From Sphingomonas lycopersici (lineage in GTDB: Bacteria; Pseudomonadota; Alphaproteobacteria; Sphingomonadales; Sphingomonadaceae): DNA of 64,000 bases. A program made the translations under genes and the position numbers. Position 1 is the first letter of the stretch, and every line of letters begins with the position of its first letter. Shown in pieces: positions 37,057-48,816 of this stretch. The notes under the pieces are model-generated. The model saw only the letters and a program-made list of their open reading frames with translations, had not been told where the DNA came from and did no database searches. The stretch is from NCBI RefSeq assembly GCF_026130605.1, contig NZ_JANFAU010000002.1:310001-374000 (forward strand). The letters run 5' to 3'.

Positions 37057-37669
37057 AGGGCACCTCCTCCGGCCGAAATAGCGATGCCTCGTTTAGCCGC
37101 CGAGCGCTGGCATCGTCGCCCGCCTGCCGATTTGTTCCCACCAATCGAGCCGCGCGATCCTGTAGCAACGATGTAATGATCGAGTTCGGCTTCATCCCCG
37201 CCGGCTGGAGCTTTCCGTCCACACGTATTGCGTGGCTGTCGCCGGACGCCCCAAAGCGTGGTTACAAAGCTCACCCCGACCGGTCGACTGCATCGACAAT
37301 CGCCGCAACCGGCTGATGCCAAGTTCTCGACAGCACTGTTGCTCCTTTGCCTGAAGCCAAGCGGGCCTGTGGTGGCGCGCAGTCCTGTCGAGTGCGCCAT
37401 TTCCCCCGATAGTTTGGATCGCGATGTCCCGGCCGCAACGACGGCTGAGGGAATCGATCCCGCGCGTGCCGCTTTGCTGCGCAAGATCAACCGCAGCATG
37501 CGCAGCGGACCTTTCGACGCACTGCACGGCGGTACAGGCAACAACGGTTCGTCGCACACTGCACTCCAATTACCCGCTCTCCCGACCGTCCTACCGATGA
37601 CGTTCATGCGCGAGACAGGTGAATCTGAACACGCCGACCGCACTGGGGGAGTTTCAAGGGAGACGCTCG
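37057..37669. other. 613-bp spacer spanning the right island end
   Basis: No gene is supported. Open frames cross it on both strands but have no start with a ribosome-binding site and no recognisable product. The right copy of the 20-bp tRNA repeat lies at 37383-37402. The segment ends with AAGGGAGA, the ribosome-binding site of the OmpA-like gene. No integrase or transposase remnant was recognised. Confidence 0.5.
37383..37402 (+). repeat. right copy of island direct repeat (attachment site)
   Basis: It is identical to 24306-24325 and ends with the GCGCCA of the tRNA-Arg 3' end plus TTT. Only the 3' end of the tRNA is duplicated; the sequence before it is unrelated to a tRNA, as expected for the far end of an element that restored the tRNA on integration. 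Confidence 0.85.
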
Positions 37670-38539
37670 ATGCGCACCAATATGAATAGCCGAAGAGTTC
37701 GCTTCCCGCTGGCCGCACTGGCCCTGTTTGCCTCGGGCAACGTGTTCGCACAGGAACAGACCGCGCCCGACCAGAATGTCGTCGTCACCGGCGTGCAGGA
37801 GCATGACGCAGCGGCGATGACGCCGGGACCTGAGGTCAAGGGCGTGATCACTGCACGCAACGGCGACAAGATGAAGGTCAAGACCGCCGACGGCAACAGC
37901 GTCGTGATCGCGGTCAACGATGCGACGCGGGTCAAGACCGGCGGTCTGTTCGGCGGCCGCGGCAAGCTGGGCGCGGAATCGCTGCTCAACGGGATGCCGG
38001 TCACTGTCAAGACGCTGCAAGCGGGCGACGCCCTAGTGGCGAGCCAGGTTACGTTCCGCAACAACGACCTCAAGACCGCGTCGATGATCCGCAACGCGAC
38101 CGATCAGCGCTTCGACGAGCAGACCGCGGCGACCGAGGCGCTGCGCGGCCGGCTGGGCGATATCGACAAATACAACATCAAGGGCACCACCAACGTGCAC
38201 TTCGATACCGGCAAGTCGGATCTGTCGGCGCAGGACAAGGCGCTGCTCTGCTCGACCGCGACCACCGCCCAGGGAACCGAAAACGCGCTGTTGCTGGTCG
38301 TCGGCTATACCGATTCGACCGGCGGCGACGACTTCAACCAGCAGCTCAGCGAGAAGCGCGCCAGCCGCGTGATCAATTATCTCCAGCAGAATTGCGGCTG
38401 GAAGCCCTATCGCATGCTTACCCCCACCGGGATGGCCAAGGCCGACCCGCTGGCAAGCAATGACACCCCCGAAGGCAAAGCCCAGAATCGCCGCGTCGCG
38501 GTGAATATCCTGGTCAGCAAGAGCGTCGACGGGATGTGA
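37670..38539 (+). CDS. OmpA family protein with DUF5666-like domain
   Basis: This 289-aa protein has a signal peptide (FPLAALALFASGNVFA) and a mature N-terminal part with beta strands (VKGVITARNGDKMKVKTADGNSVVIAV) resembling a DUF5666-type domain. The C-terminal 110 residues are an OmpA peptidoglycan-binding domain: NVHFDTGKSDLS, VVGYTDSTGGDDFNQQLSEKRA, and the closing NRRVAVNIL. It would sit in the periplasm bound to the cell wall. Start is ATG 37670 after AAGGGAGA; a GC hairpin follows the stop. It lies just outside the island. Confidence 0.87.
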   Translation: MRTNMNSRRVRFPLAALALFASGNVFAQEQTAPDQNVVVTGVQEHDAAAMTPGPEVKGVITARNGDKMKVKTADGNSVVIAVNDATRVKTGGLFGGRGKLGAESLLNGMPVTVKTLQAGDALVASQVTFRNNDLKTASMIRNATDQRFDEQTAATEALRGRLGDIDKYNIKGTTNVHFDTGKSDLSAQDKALLCSTATTAQGTENALLLVVGYTDSTGGDDFNQQLSEKRASRVINYLQQNCGWKPYRMLTPTGMAKADPLASNDTPEGKAQNRRVAVNILVSKSVDGM

Positions 38540-38544
38540 ATAGC

Positions 38545-38567
38545 GCGGGGAGGCCCCGCCTCCCCGC
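38545..38567 (+). terminator. terminator-like hairpin after the OmpA-like gene
   Basis: GCGGGGAGG, loop CCCCG, CCTCCCCGC: a 9-bp perfect GC stem 5 bp after the stop. No T-run follows. Confidence 0.6.
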
Positions 38568-38780
38568 ATGCGGCGCCCCCGAGGCGCCCCGCAATCGGAT
38601 CGGGAACGGCCGGCCCGCTCCCGACGCCGTATTCTTGTGCCCGGATGATCCGCCGCGCTGCGCGGCCCGGTCTTTTCCCGCGGTCTTCAAACGCCTGTTT
38701 TTGCTGGCGCGCTAACCGAAATGCATGCGATCCTTCGCCTACCGACTCGGCATCCCGCACGGTCGGAAGGGGTGATGATG

Positions 38781-38969
38781 ATGAGGCTGATTCTCGCCGC
38801 GCTGACGGCCACCGCATTGCTGTCCACGCCGGCGTTCGCTGCGCCGTGCCGCGACGCCAAAGGCAAGTTCATCAAATGTGCCACCAAGCCCGCACCGAAA
38901 ACCACGCGGTGCAAGGACGCCAAGGGCAAATTTGCCAAATGCGGCACGCCGGGCGCGCATCCGGCATAA
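38781..38969 (+). CDS. small secreted protein with two DAKGKF(I/A)KC repeats
   Basis: This 62-aa product has a signal peptide (MRLILAALTATALLSTPAFA) and a mature part of about 42 residues made of two near-identical units, PCRDAKGKFIKC and RCKDAKGKFAKC, split by a Lys/Pro/Thr linker. Each unit has two cysteines 10 apart, so small disulfide loops are likely. Three ATGs in a row (38775, 38778, 38781) are possible starts behind GGAAGGGG. Similar tiny proteins occur in sphingomonads, with no known function. The mature part is strongly basic. Confidence 0.75.
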   Translation: MRLILAALTATALLSTPAFAAPCRDAKGKFIKCATKPAPKTTRCKDAKGKFAKCGTPGAHPA

Positions 38970-39176
38970 GAACCGGCATGGCCGGCGATGCGAATTGCCG
39001 GCCATCCATTTCCGAAAAGGTTCGGCCGAAGCTCATCCCGGCGGTTGAAGGTCCACCCGGAGGGTTGAGTGCAAAATGTGTCCACCCCGGCGGAGGCCGG
39101 GGTCCAGCATCGGGCCGCTCGTAACTGGGCCAAATAATCCAAATTCCGAGACGGCGCCTTAAGCCACTGAAATAAC

Positions 39177-39253
39177 TGGCGTCCCCGAGAGGATTCGAAC
39201 CTCCGACCTGCGGTTTAGGAAACCGTCGCTCTATCCTGCTGAGCTACGGGGAC
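39177..39253 (-). tRNA. tRNA-Arg (anticodon CCT)
   Basis: A complete 77-nt tRNA on the minus strand with encoded CCA. The acceptor GTCCCCG pairs with CGGGGAC, the anticodon loop TTCCTAA gives anticodon CCT for AGG codons, and the T arm is GGAGG-TTCGAAT-CCTCT-like. The first anticodon-stem pair is A-C instead of Watson-Crick. It is separate from the CCG tRNA that carries the island. Confidence 0.95.
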
Positions 39254-39286
39254 GTGGAGCCGCCCTATCCGCTGGTTTCTTTACGG

Positions 39287-39715
39287 TCAATTGAGCGTCT
39301 CGGGCGGCTGGACCGGGAGCGGCAGCGGGGCGACGGGCACCCCTTCCTCCGCCAGCGCCTTCGCTTCGGCGGGGGTCGCCTGGCCGTGGATCGGCTCGTG
39401 ATCGCGCTCGCCGAGATGCATCGAGCGCGCCTCCTCGGCGAAACTCTTGCCGACCCAGCGCGAGCCTTCGAGCGCCTTGGCCTGCGCCGCGGCGAGCGCT
39501 TCCAGCACATGCTTGACCTGATCGGGGCGCGGCGCTTCGGCGCGGTCGCCCTTGGGCGAGACGCGCGGCGCCATCACCGCCTTGGACACGTCGGTCGCGC
39601 CGCATACCGGGCAGCCGATCAACCCGCCGCGCCGCTGCTCGTCGAACGCCTCGGACGAGGCGAACCACGCTTCGAACACATGGTCCACAGGGCAGCGCAG
39701 ATCGAATACGATCAC
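39287..39715 (-). CDS. DUF1178 family protein
   Basis: This 142-aa protein starts at GTG 39715 (VIVFDLRCPVDHVFEAWF), overlapping the stop of the nitrilase gene by GTGA. It has the DUF1178 pattern: paired cysteines in DLRCP and IGCPVCGATDVSKAVMAPRVS that suggest a zinc ribbon, and VGKSFAEEARSMHLGERDHEPIHGQAT in the C-terminal half. The family is of unknown function but is regularly found after the nitrilase-like amidase and glutaredoxin, as here. Confidence 0.9.
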   Translation of the reverse strand: MIVFDLRCPVDHVFEAWFASSEAFDEQRRGGLIGCPVCGATDVSKAVMAPRVSPKGDRAEAPRPDQVKHVLEALAAAQAKALEGSRWVGKSFAEEARSMHLGERDHEPIHGQATPAEAKALAEEGVPVAPLPLPVQPPETLN

Positions 39716-40536
39716 GGCGCGATCTCCACCGGAGGGATCGCGCGGCGATGCGCGATCACCGGGACGCGCGCGCGCACCGCCTCGACCGCGCCGAGATCGA
39801 GTTCGGCGAAACCGATGCCGGGCGCCGCGCCCATATCGAGCAGCACCTCGCCCCACGGATCGACCACCAGCGAATGGCCATAGGTCACGCGGCCGTCGGC
39901 ATGTTCGCCAGTCTGCGCCGCGGCGATGACGAAAGCGGCGGATTCGATCGCACGGGCGCGCATCAGGATATGCCAATGCGCGGCGCCGGTGGGGCGGGTG
40001 AATGCCGCCGGGATGCTGAGCGCGGTGGCGCCGGCATCGCTCAGCGCGGCGAACAGCCCGGCGAAGCGCAGGTCGTAACAGATCGCCAGCCCGAGCCGCC
40101 CGATCGGCGTATCCGCCACCACCGCGGTCTCGCCGGCGGTATAAGCGGCGGATTCGCGCCAGCGCTCGCCGGTCGGCAGATCGACATCGAACAGATGGAG
40201 CTTGTCGTAGCGCGCGCGGATGCGGCCCTCGGCGTCGATCACGAAGCTGCGGTTGGCTAGCTTGCCGTCCGCCCGGCGCAACGCGAGCGAGCCCAGTTCG
40301 ACCCAGATCCCCGCCGCCGCGGCCGCCGCGCGCACCGCCGCCAGCACGCCGTCCTCGTCTTCCGACACCAGCGACGCCGCCGCACGCGCGCGATCGCTGT
40401 CGAGCAGGCCGCTCATTTCGGGAGTGAACAGCATCGCCGCGCCGCCCCGCGCCGCCTCATGCACCGCCGCGACCAGATCGGCGGCGTTGCGCGCCGGGTC
40501 AATCCCGGTCGTCGTCTGGGCGAGCGCGATCTTCAC
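39712..40536 (-). CDS. carbon-nitrogen hydrolase (nitrilase-like amidase)
   Basis: This 274-aa amidase of the nitrilase superfamily has the Glu-Lys-Cys triad: Glu in MLFTPEMSGL, Lys in RYDKLHLFDVDL, and Cys in LAICYDLRF. The KLHLFDVDLP segment and the glutaredoxin neighbour suggest a deaminated glutathione amidase (Nit1-type), which repairs a side product of transaminases. Its stop overlaps DUF1178, and its start overlaps the glutaredoxin stop (ATGA). The substrate assignment is inferred; the superfamily is certain. Confidence 0.9.
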   Translation of the reverse strand: MKIALAQTTTGIDPARNAADLVAAVHEAARGGAAMLFTPEMSGLLDSDRARAAASLVSEDEDGVLAAVRAAAAAAGIWVELGSLALRRADGKLANRSFVIDAEGRIRARYDKLHLFDVDLPTGERWRESAAYTAGETAVVADTPIGRLGLAICYDLRFAGLFAALSDAGATALSIPAAFTRPTGAAHWHILMRARAIESAAFVIAAAQTGEHADGRVTYGHSLVVDPWGEVLLDMGAAPGIGFAELDLGAVEAVRARVPVIAHRRAIPPVEIAP

Positions 40537-40790
40537 GCCGAGAGCAGCGCGTCGAGCTTGCCCGCCGCTTCCAGTGCGGCGAGATCGTCCGACCCGCCGA
40601 TATGCCGATCGCCGATGAACACCTGCGGCACGGTGGTCCGCCCGCCGGCGCGCTGGATCATCTCGCCGCGTTTGGGGCCGCCCATCGTGATGTCATATTC
40701 GGTCGGCTCGACGCCCTTCTCCGCCAGCAGGCGCAGCGCGCGCGTGCAATAGGGACAAAAGGCCTTGGTATAGATTTCGACATTCGCCAT
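40533..40790 (-). CDS. grxC: glutaredoxin 3
   Basis: This 85-aa thioltransferase has the dithiol active site CPYC (residues 12-15), the cis-proline TVPQVFIGDRHIGG, and GGSDDL, which binds glutathione. It reduces protein disulfides and glutathione mixed disulfides in the cytoplasm. It lies in a tight cluster with the nitrilase-like amidase and ComF protein on the same strand, a conserved alphaproteobacterial arrangement. Confidence 0.95.
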   Translation of the reverse strand: MANVEIYTKAFCPYCTRALRLLAEKGVEPTEYDITMGGPKRGEMIQRAGGRTTVPQVFIGDRHIGGSDDLAALEAAGKLDALLSA

Positions 40791-40821
40791 CCTGCCGAAG
40801 TGTGGGTCGGGGCGGCGCTTG

Positions 40822-41562
40822 TCAATCCGCCTCGCTCATGTCGAGCACCCGCGCCCAGCACAGGATCGTGACGCTCGCGGCGCCCGCCGCCAGCAACGCC
40901 GATGTCGCGGCATTGCCCGTCGCGCCGCTGGTGTGGACATCGTCGACCACCACCACCGCCCGCCCCGCGACGCTCGCCTTGCGCCCCGGTGCAACGCGCA
41001 GCGCCCCCGCCAGTGCCGCGCGACGGCCGCGCGCGCCGAGCCCGCGCAGCACCGGGGTCGCGCGGTGCCGCTCGAGCGCGCGATGATCGACCGGCATTCC
41101 GCTCAGCCGCGCCAGCGCCCCGGCGATCAGCCCCGCCTGATTATAGCCGCGCCGCCACAACCGCCAGCGATGCAGCGGCACCGGGACGAGCAGGTCCGCG
41201 CCCGCCGGCATCAGCCGCGCCATATGGCGCGCCGCGGTTTCGGCATAAGCGGCGCGCCCGCCATATTTGAGCTTCAGCGCCAGCGTCCGCGCGACCGCGC
41301 CATAAGCGACCGCGGCGCGCACCCCGCGATGACGCGGCGGATCGGCGAGACAGGTGCCGCATAACGCCCCTGCCCCGCGATCGAACGCGAAAGGCAGGTT
41401 GCAGCCCGCGCACCACGGCGGCCCGAGAAAATGCAGGCTCCCCCAGCAACCCGCGCAGAAGCGGTGATCGGCGGGGGTCACCGCGCCGCAACCGGGGCAG
41501 CGCGGCGGCAGCGCCAGCCCGAGCGCCTGCGCCATCCCCTGTCTGATCCGGCCCCCCGGCAT
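40822..41562 (-). CDS. ComF family phosphoribosyltransferase-like protein
   Basis: This 246-aa protein has an N-terminal zinc-ribbon with CPGCG, CAGC, CAGC and CGTC pairs, and a type I phosphoribosyltransferase fold carrying VVVVDDVHTSGAT, the PRPP-loop motif. It belongs to the ComF group, known for natural competence in some bacteria but widespread in non-competent ones too. I take ATG 41562 after AAGGGC; an internal ATG at 41535 is possible. It is divergent from the methyltransferase gene across only 44 bp. The next gene downstream is the glutaredoxin, 31 bp on. Confidence 0.87.
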   Translation of the reverse strand: MPGGRIRQGMAQALGLALPPRCPGCGAVTPADHRFCAGCWGSLHFLGPPWCAGCNLPFAFDRGAGALCGTCLADPPRHRGVRAAVAYGAVARTLALKLKYGGRAAYAETAARHMARLMPAGADLLVPVPLHRWRLWRRGYNQAGLIAGALARLSGMPVDHRALERHRATPVLRGLGARGRRAALAGALRVAPGRKASVAGRAVVVVDDVHTSGATGNAATSALLAAGAASVTILCWARVLDMSEAD

Positions 41563-41606
41563 TGCGCCCTTGTCCCGCCGATCGGGTGCGGGCACAAGCC
41601 CCGCGC

Positions 41607-42446
41607 ATGCGCCCCCCCGAAATCTTCGACCGCAACGCCCGCCGGATGCGCCGCGACCGGATCGCCGATCGCTACCCCGCGCACGATTTCCTGCGCGCCG
41701 CGATGATCGACGGGCTGCTCGACCGGCTGGCGAGCGTGAAACGTTCGTTCCACGACGTGCTCGATCTCGGCAGCTTCGACGGTGCCTTTCCTGCCCCGCC
41801 CGGCGCGCGCATCGTGCGGCTCGACGCGGGGCGGCGCTTCGCCGCGCAATCGGGCGGGGTGCAGGGCGACGAGGATCGCCTGCCGTTTGCGGATGCGTCG
41901 TTCGATCTGATCGTCTCGGCCGGGGTGCTCGATACGGTGAACGACCTGCCGGGCGCGCTGGCGCTGATCCGCCGCGCGCTTCGTCCCGACGGGCTGTTTC
42001 TCGGCGCATTTGTCGGCGCGGGCAGCCTGCCCGCGTTGCGCACCGCGCTGCGCGAGGCGGAAGGCGATCGGCCGGCGCCGCGGCTCCACCCGCAGATCGA
42101 CGTCCGCGCCGCGGGGGACCTGCTGCTGCGCGCCGGCTTCGCGCTCCCGGTCGCCGATATCGAGACGCTCGACGTGCGATACCGCGATATCGGGCGGCTG
42201 TTCGACGATCTGCGCTACATGGGCGCGGGCAACCTGCTGGCGGAGCGCCGCGCGATGCCGCGCGAGGTGCTGATGCGGACGGCGGCGGCCTTCGCCCGTC
42301 AGGCGGATGCCGACGGGCGCACTACCGAGCGCTTCGCGATCGTCTATCTCACCGCCTGGGCACCCTCGCCCGATCAGCCGCTGCCGGCAAGACGCGGCAG
42401 CGCCACCGCCTCGCTCGCGGCGGCGATCGGCAAGCCGAAGGTTTAG
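41607..42446 (+). CDS. class I SAM-dependent methyltransferase (NDUFAF5/BioC-like)
   Basis: This 279-aa methyltransferase-fold protein has motif I in VLDLGSFDGAF, the acidic loop RLDAGRRF, and LPFADASFDLIVSAGVLDTVNDLPGAL as the motif IV/post region. The C-terminal part, RYMGAGNLLAERRAMPREVLMRTAA, matches the family that includes BioC and NDUFAF5 relatives and commonly stands beside comF in alphaproteobacteria. Whether it methylates malonyl-ACP or another target cannot be told. Motif I is D-x-G-S-F-D-G, with Ser in place of the usual second Gly region. Start ATG 41607. Confidence 0.85.
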   Translation: MRPPEIFDRNARRMRRDRIADRYPAHDFLRAAMIDGLLDRLASVKRSFHDVLDLGSFDGAFPAPPGARIVRLDAGRRFAAQSGGVQGDEDRLPFADASFDLIVSAGVLDTVNDLPGALALIRRALRPDGLFLGAFVGAGSLPALRTALREAEGDRPAPRLHPQIDVRAAGDLLLRAGFALPVADIETLDVRYRDIGRLFDDLRYMGAGNLLAERRAMPREVLMRTAAAFARQADADGRTTERFAIVYLTAWAPSPDQPLPARRGSATASLAAAIGKPKV

Positions 42447-42471
42447 ACGTCGAGAGCGAGCCCCTCATTGT

Positions 42472-42520
42472 GCTCCCGCGAAGGCGGGAGCCCAGACTGT
42501 GTCCCCGCCTTCGTGGGGAC
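42472..42520. repeat. two tandem palindromic hairpins
   Basis: GCTCCCGC-GAAG-GCGGGAGC (42472-42491) and GTCCCCGC-CTTC-GTGGGGAC (42501-42520) lie back to back between the convergent methyltransferase and response regulator genes. The second has one mismatch. They could serve as terminators for both. Confidence 0.7.
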
Positions 42521-42534
42521 CCGGGGGAGTAGCG

Positions 42535-42921
42535 TCAGAGGATCATCCCGTCGTCGCCGGACGCGAGCACGCGGCCCATCGATTCGAACAGGATGTCCAT
42601 CGCGACCGGCTTGAAGATCACATCGTCGGCGCCTGCCTCCAGGCAGCGCTCACGCAGATCGGGGGCGGTATCGGCGGTGACGACGATCACCGGCACTGAC
42701 GCCTTGGCATCGCCGCGCTTGCGGATTTCGCGGATCGCCGAAATGCCGTCCATCCCCGGCATGCGCAGGTCGACCAGAAGGATATCGAAATCCTCGCGAT
42801 CGAGGATCGCTAATCCTTCCTCGGCGCTTTCTGCTTCGGCCATGGCGGCGCCCGCGACTTCCAGCATGTCGCGAACCACGCGCCGGTTCATCCGGTCGTC
42901 TTCAATAAAAAGAACATTCAT
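42535..42921 (-). CDS. single-domain response regulator
   Basis: This 128-aa protein is a lone receiver domain: the acidic pair in LFIEDDRMNRR, the phospho-acceptor Asp in DILLVDLRMPGMDG, Thr in VVTADTAP, and the conserved Lys in VIFKPVAMD. It has no output domain. It lies 53 bp after the hybrid kinase on the same strand and probably shuttles phosphate or tunes that kinase. Confidence 0.92.
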   Translation of the reverse strand: MNVLFIEDDRMNRRVVRDMLEVAGAAMAEAESAEEGLAILDREDFDILLVDLRMPGMDGISAIREIRKRGDAKASVPVIVVTADTAPDLRERCLEAGADDVIFKPVAMDILFESMGRVLASGDDGMIL

Positions 42922-42974
42922 TGGCGTGGGACCGGATCGCGCGGCAGTCGTTTCATGTGCGTACCTTTATTGCC

Positions 42975-45367
<2,393 letters not shown>

Positions 45368-45371
<4 letters not shown>

Positions 45372-46675
45372 CCCCGCTTCCAGACCGAAGCCAGGCGGTT
45401 GAGCGGGTTGCGAGCGTCATGCGCGGCGGCTTGCTGCCGGGATTCATCGTCGAGGAATTCGATCAGCGCCTCGCTGGCGACCGGGCGGCTGATCAGGAAG
45501 CCCTGCACCATGTCGCACCCCATCACGGTGAGCAGCGCGAGCGCGGCGTGGCTTTCCACCCCTTCCGCGACGACCTCCATCTCCAGCGCATGCGCCAGAT
45601 CGATCGTCGAGCGAACGATCAGCGGGTCGCGGTTGGAGCTGGTGAGCTGGGTCACGAACAATTTGTCGATCTTCAACTCGCTCGCCGGGAGCTGCTTGAG
45701 GTAGGCGAGGCTCGACAGCCCGGCGCCGTAATCGTCGATCGCGATGCGGATGCCGATATCGGCGAATTTCTGAAGGTTGGCGATCGCGCTCACCGGATCG
45801 CGGATCACCGAGGTTTCGGTGACCTCGAACCCGAGCGTCGCGTCGCTCCCGGTGATCATCTCGCATGCCTGCTCGATGAACGCCGTGTCGGCGAGCAGCT
45901 GGCCCGAAAGATTGACGAACAGCCGGAGATCGTGCCCGGCTTCCCGGAAGCGCGCCTGATCGGCGATCACGCGGCGGATCGTCCACAAGGTCAGCCGGTC
46001 GATCAGATCGGCTTCTTCCGCGGCGGCGATGAAATCGCCCGGCGGGATCATCCCGCGTTCCGGGTGGCGCCAGCGGATCAACGCCTCCGCGCAGGTAACC
46101 TGCTGGCGGCGAACGTGGAATTTCGGCTGGTAGAACATCACCAGCTCGTCGTTCTCGATCGCCCGATCGAGTTCCATCATCAACGAAGCGCCGCTGACTT
46201 CCGCCGCCGGCGACCGAAGCACGTTGCGGCGCGAGCGTTCGAGCGCCGCCTCGGCGCGTTCGACGATCGTCACCATATCGAGATCGGTCTGCGACGCGAT
46301 CGCCGTTCCGAAGATCAGCGACGGCTCGCATTTCCGCCCGGCGATATCGAGCGACTGCCCGCCGACCGCGTAAAGTGCGGTCAACAGCGCGTCATATTCG
46401 GCGCTCGACCCGACCTCCGCGATCACCTCGACAAGGTTGCGCCCGACGATTGTGACGACGCCGAGCGGCGCGGCATCCTCCAGCCGCGTCGCGATCCGAT
46501 CGACCAGCGTACGCGCGCCATCATTGCCCAAGTCACGGCGCAACGCGGCGAAATTCGCGATCTCCGTCAGGATCACGCACCGCCATCCCGTTTCGGGACG
46601 GACGGGTACGTCCAATGCACCGCTCACCTCGGGCGCGGCATCCTCAGGGAGCAAGTGCGATCGGCGCGACATCAT
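45368..46675 (-). CDS. EAL-domain c-di-GMP phosphodiesterase with degenerate GGDEF-like domain
   Basis: This 435-aa protein has an N-terminal half (about 25-160) that looks like a diguanylate-cyclase fold without the GGDEF loop, and a C-terminal EAL domain. The EAL catalytic set is complete: AEALIRW, FVNLSGQLL, EVTETSV, IDDYGAGLSS, LKIDKLFV, AEGVES and QGFLISRP. Hydrolysis of c-di-GMP to pGpG is therefore likely, with the first domain as regulator. No membrane segment is visible. It overlaps the hybrid kinase gene, linking c-di-GMP to that pathway. Confidence 0.93.
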
Positions 46676-46767
46676 CAGTCTCAGCGATATCGGGAAGGGC
46701 TGAAGATATCGTTAATCGGCGGGAAAGGTCGGGACCCAAGCCACTGTCCCAAAAGGCGATCAACACT

Positions 46768-46797
46768 TTGATTGCGAAATGGTTGATTTTCTATTAA
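46768..46797 (+). promoter_or_regulatory. sigma-70-like promoter before the 17-codon ORF
   Basis: TTGATT (46768-46773) and TATTAA (46792-46797), spaced by 18 bp, resemble a housekeeping promoter in an unusually AT-rich patch. Transcription would start near 46804 and lead into the hairpin and small ORF. Confidence 0.5.
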
Positions 46798-46806
46798 GAA
46801 TATCCC

Positions 46807-46824
46807 GCAACCGTTCGCGGTTGC
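46807..46824 (+). promoter_or_regulatory. UUCG tetraloop hairpin in the leader of the small ORF
   Basis: GCAACCG, TTCG, CGGTTGC: a perfect 7-bp stem with a UUCG loop, placed between the promoter and the GGGAGA site of the 17-codon ORF. It could protect the 5' end or control translation. Confidence 0.45.
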
Positions 46825-46841
46825 CGATAAGGGAGAAAACC

Positions 46842-46895
46842 ATGCTCGCGTTCATTCTGTCGCTGATCTACTCCACGGACCTCCGTCCCTGGTAA
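46842..46895 (+). CDS. 17-residue peptide ORF (possible small protein or leader peptide)
   Basis: ATG 46842 stands behind a strong AAGGGAGA at 46829-46836 and encodes MLAFILSLIYSTDLRPW before TAA: a hydrophobic half and a polar end. It has its own promoter-like elements and 5' hairpin, divergent from the EAL gene. It is too short for domain evidence. It could be a membrane micropeptide, a leader peptide, or a chance frame in a small RNA. Confidence 0.4.
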   Translation: MLAFILSLIYSTDLRPW

Positions 46896-47271
46896 CCAGC
46901 GGGCTTCGGCTCGATATCATTGATTTCATTGCCGTTTTTACGGAAATGGGAGATGTCGGGCCGAAGCTGTTTACCGCGCTGGAGCGTCCGGCGCGTACTT
47001 CCCCGATCCGTTGATGCGGCAATCGAATCGTTAACGATTGCGGCCCGAGCGCGAGTCGCGCTTCACCCTTTCAGCTCTCAGACGGGCACCGAAGAGCGGG
47101 CGTTTTGCGTCTGGCTGGTGTTCAATCCGCCGGGCGTACGATCGTCGCCCGGAGCATTGGGCATTAAAATAGCGATCGCCTGAAGCCCACCCGGCGAAGG
47201 CCGGGGACCGGTTACGACCGGTCCGACGCCCGACCCCGGCCTTCGCCGGGGTGGATCACCTCTGAGCCCGC
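46896..47271. other. 376-bp spacer; REP-like element, no gene
   Basis: The first part is moderately AT-rich with no gene. Near its end, 47188-47262 carries the inverted CACCCGGCGAAGGCCGGGG and CCCCGGCCTTCGCCGGGGTG arms of a REP-like palindrome around GACCGGTTACGACCGGTC, itself a near-palindrome. The flavin monooxygenase on the minus strand ends at 47272. Confidence 0.6.
47188..47262. repeat. palindromic REP-like element (CCGGCGAAGGCCGG)
   Basis: Outer arms, GGCGAAGGCCGGGG and its complement, flank an inner GACCGGT/ACCGGTC pair. It sits just after the monooxygenase gene. This is the fourth palindromic sequence type in the window. Confidence 0.7.
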
Positions 47272-48747
<1,476 letters not shown>

Positions 48748-48816
48748 GCGATATCCTCTCTCCCCATACCCGATATTCGATTTCGGCGGCGGAGGGAAGA
48801 TGTATCTACATAGCTG

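Larger units (their letters stand above)
24323..37382. mobile_element. putative 13-kb genomic island integrated at tRNA-Arg(CCG)
   Basis: The segment is bounded by an intact tRNA-Arg and a 20-bp exact copy of the tRNA 3' end. It carries accessory genes: a membrane protein, alpha/beta hydrolase and DoxX-like protein on the minus strand, and a two-component system plus seven envelope/catabolic genes on the plus strand. The flanks are core genes (dnaKJ left, ompA-like right). No integrase, excisionase or mobilisation gene is visible, so it may be immobile, or the integrase may have been lost. Inference rests on the repeat and the gene content. Confidence 0.7.

Noticed and set aside
37192..37689. 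Open frames on both strands at the right end of the island, considered as an integrase remnant
   Set aside because: No tyrosine recombinase motifs (R..HxxR..Y) were seen in any frame, and no start has a ribosome-binding site.
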